The notes under the pieces: model-generated
Told to the model about the DNA's origin: nothing
Seen by the model: the letters and a program-made list of their open reading frames with translations, nothing else
Database searches by the model: none
Part shown: piece by piece, positions 62,749-64,000 of the stretch
Layout of the letters: every line of letters starts with the position of its first letter
Position numbering within the stretch: position 1 is the stretch's first letter
Position numbers and translations under genes: made by a program
Source: Hydrogenophilales bacterium
GTDB lineage: Bacteria; Pseudomonadota; Gammaproteobacteria; Burkholderiales; Thiobacillaceae
Assembly: GCA_016195805.1 (NCBI GenBank)
Contig: JACPYT010000016.1
Span: 124,001 to 188,000, forward strand
Reading direction: 5' to 3'
Length of the DNA: 64,000 nucleotides

Positions 62749-64000
62749 ATGGCTGTTTCACGGGACAACATGCAGGATCCATTGCGCAGCGCCTCCGCAG
62801 CGGGCGCGGAACAGGCACGCGTCGTGGCGCAATCCCACGACAGCCCGGAGTGGCGTCGCTGGGGGCCGTACCTCAGCGAACGCCAGTGGGGAACCGTGCG
62901 CGAGGACTACAGCCCCGACGGCGATGCTTGGAATTATTTCAGCCACGACCAGGCGCGCAGCCGCGCCTATCGCTGGGGCGAGGACGGCATCGCCGGCATC
63001 TGCGACAAGTACCAGCACCTGTGCCTGGCCCTGGCGTTGTGGAACGGCCAGGATCCGTTCCTCAAGGAACGCCTGTTCGGGCTCACCAACAGCGAGGGCA
63101 ACCACGGCGAGGACGTGAAGGAACACTATTACTACCTGGATGCCACCCCTACGCACTCCTACCTCAGGATGCTCTACAAGTACCCGCAGCGCGCATTTCC
63201 CTACGCGCTGCTGTTGGAGGAGAACCGAAGCCGGGGCAGGGAGATGCCGGAATTCGAGCTGATCGACAGCGGCGTATTCGACGATGACCGCTATTTCGAC
63301 GTCTATGTCGAATATGCCAAGGCCGGTCCCCATGACATCCTGATGCAGATCACCGCTCACAACCGGGGGGCGGAAGACACGCCACTGCACATCCTGCCGC
63401 AACTTTGGTTCAGGAACGAATGGTCGTGGGGCGAGCCGGGAGTCAGGCCGCAGCTGTCCCTTGAGAATGGCGGCATCGTGGCGCGCCACACCAAGCTGGG
63501 GACCTATTACTGCTATCTGGATGGCGCACCCGATCTGCTGTTCTGCGACAACGAAACCAACGCGCCGCGCCTGTATGGCATCCCGGATCAGGGGCACTAC
63601 AAGGACGCGTTCCACGATTGCGTGGTCGCCGGCCGACATGACGCCGTCAACCCGACGTGCACGGGCACCAAGGCCGCCGGGCACTTTGTTTTCGAGGTGC
63701 CGGCCGATTCCAACGTGACGGTTCGCTTGCGCCTGGCAAGAACCCCGCTGGAGCAACCGTTCGCGGATTTCACCGAGATACTGGCGCAACGCCACGCCGA
63801 GGCCGACGCCTACTACGATGAATTGCAGGCAGGCATCGGCGATGCGGATACGCGCCTGATCCAGCGCCAGGCCTTGGCTGGCCTGATCTGGAGCAAGCAG
63901 TTCTATTACTTTGACGTGCCACGCTGGCTGGAGGGCGACCCCGGTCTGCCACCGCCGCCTCCCGAACGCAGACAGGGGCGAAACTGCGACTGGGGCCACC
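62749..64000 (+). CDS. MGH1-like/GH63-type glucosidase family protein, 5' part
   Basis: The frame is open from the ATG at 62749 to the window end (417 codons), so the 3' part is missing. SPEWRRWGPYLSERQWGTVR and DYSPDGDAWNYFSHDQARSR followed by YRWGEDGIAG are typical of large bacterial proteins related to mannosyl-oligosaccharide glucosidases (GH63/MGH1-like, often near 900 residues). PQLWFRNEWSWG is also conserved in them. The catalytic (alpha/alpha)6 barrel lies mostly beyond the window. The substrate is probably an alpha-glucan or a sugar-containing compatible solute; not proven. Confidence 0.85.
   Translation, partial: MAVSRDNMQDPLRSASAAGAEQARVVAQSHDSPEWRRWGPYLSERQWGTVREDYSPDGDAWNYFSHDQARSRAYRWGEDGIAGICDKYQHLCLALALWNGQDPFLKERLFGLTNSEGNHGEDVKEHYYYLDATPTHSYLRMLYKYPQRAFPYALLLEENRSRGREMPEFELIDSGVFDDDRYFDVYVEYAKAGPHDILMQITAHNRGAEDTPLHILPQLWFRNEWSWGEPGVRPQLSLENGGIVARHTKLGTYYCYLDGAPDLLFCDNETNAPRLYGIPDQGHYKDAFHDCVVAGRHDAVNPTCTGTKAAGHFVFEVPADSNVTVRLRLARTPLEQPFADFTEILAQRHAEADAYYDELQAGIGDADTRLIQRQALAGLIWSKQFYYFDVPRWLEGDPGLPPPPPERRQGRNCDWGH

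Noticed and set aside
62758-63999. 413-codon minus-strand open frame at the window end
   Set aside because: The plus strand holds a recognisable glucosidase-like gene over the same bases.

Overview
The window is GC-rich chromosomal DNA from a proteobacterium. The best inference is a chemolithotrophic, sulfur-oxidising betaproteobacterium of the Thiobacillus type. The support is a dsrA-type sulfite reductase subunit, three DUF2173-like proteins next to lexA, two PEP-CTERM-anchored exoproteins, several c-di-GMP proteins and a selenocysteine formate dehydrogenase. No rRNA gene or taxon-specific marker fixes the species.

Layout. 1-2.0 kb: the 3' end of rarA and an HD-GYP regulator. 2.1-16.6 kb: a defence/accessory region. 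It holds a Xre/MbcA-RES toxin-antitoxin pair, a large membrane patatin phospholipase, and a type I restriction-modification locus in the order hsdR-hsdS-(HEPN-like)-abiEi-abiEii-hsdM. AbiEi/AbiEii and the HEPN-like gene sit inside the R-M operon. Behind it are chimeric gene debris, a tiny VbhA/YhfG-like protein and a sulfotransferase. Two nearly identical 75-bp repeats in opposite orientation (2600-2674 and 16559-16633) bracket this region. 16.9-21.2 kb: a glycosyltransferase-like gene, a small gene behind two perfect SOS boxes, three tandem DUF2173-like genes and divergent lexA with its own SOS box. 21.5-25.5 kb: a membrane PAS-PAS-GGDEF-EAL protein and an Mrr-type nuclease with a zinc ribbon.

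25.5-36.4 kb: mostly small envelope or exported genes (SagB-like oxidoreductase, YdjM-like membrane protein, PEP-CTERM proteins, histidine phosphatase, DUF4337, SrpA-like catalase, GDSL esterase, MBL protein, DUF5677, SDR) with a fused, decayed ABC transporter. 36.4-40.9 kb: a minus-strand metal (probably copper) cluster around a P1B ATPase. 41-45.7 kb: a frameshifted phosphodiesterase, undecaprenol/diacylglycerol kinase, two peptidoglycan enzymes (M15-like and L,D-transpeptidase), infA and a carbonic anhydrase stub. 46-50 kb: a GGDEF-EAL protein that starts with an integrase-type arm-DNA-binding domain, an orphan HicA and a secreted protein.

50.1-60.3 kb is a complete selenoprotein module: fdoG (in-frame UGA at codon 196 with a SECIS hairpin), fdoH, fdoI, fdhE, selA, a Tat-exported transglutaminase-like gene, selB and tRNA-Sec. 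It encodes a formate dehydrogenase together with the machinery that decodes its UGA. Directly behind it a lone dsrA is followed by a second, damaged tRNA-Sec copy whose 3' part carries a hexanucleotide expansion. The window ends inside a glucosidase-like gene.

The most unusual items are the nested R-M/HEPN/AbiE locus with a WYL/zinc-finger AbiEii, the integrase-domain/GGDEF-EAL fusion, the dsrA segment between two tRNA-Sec copies, and the LexA-linked small genes.
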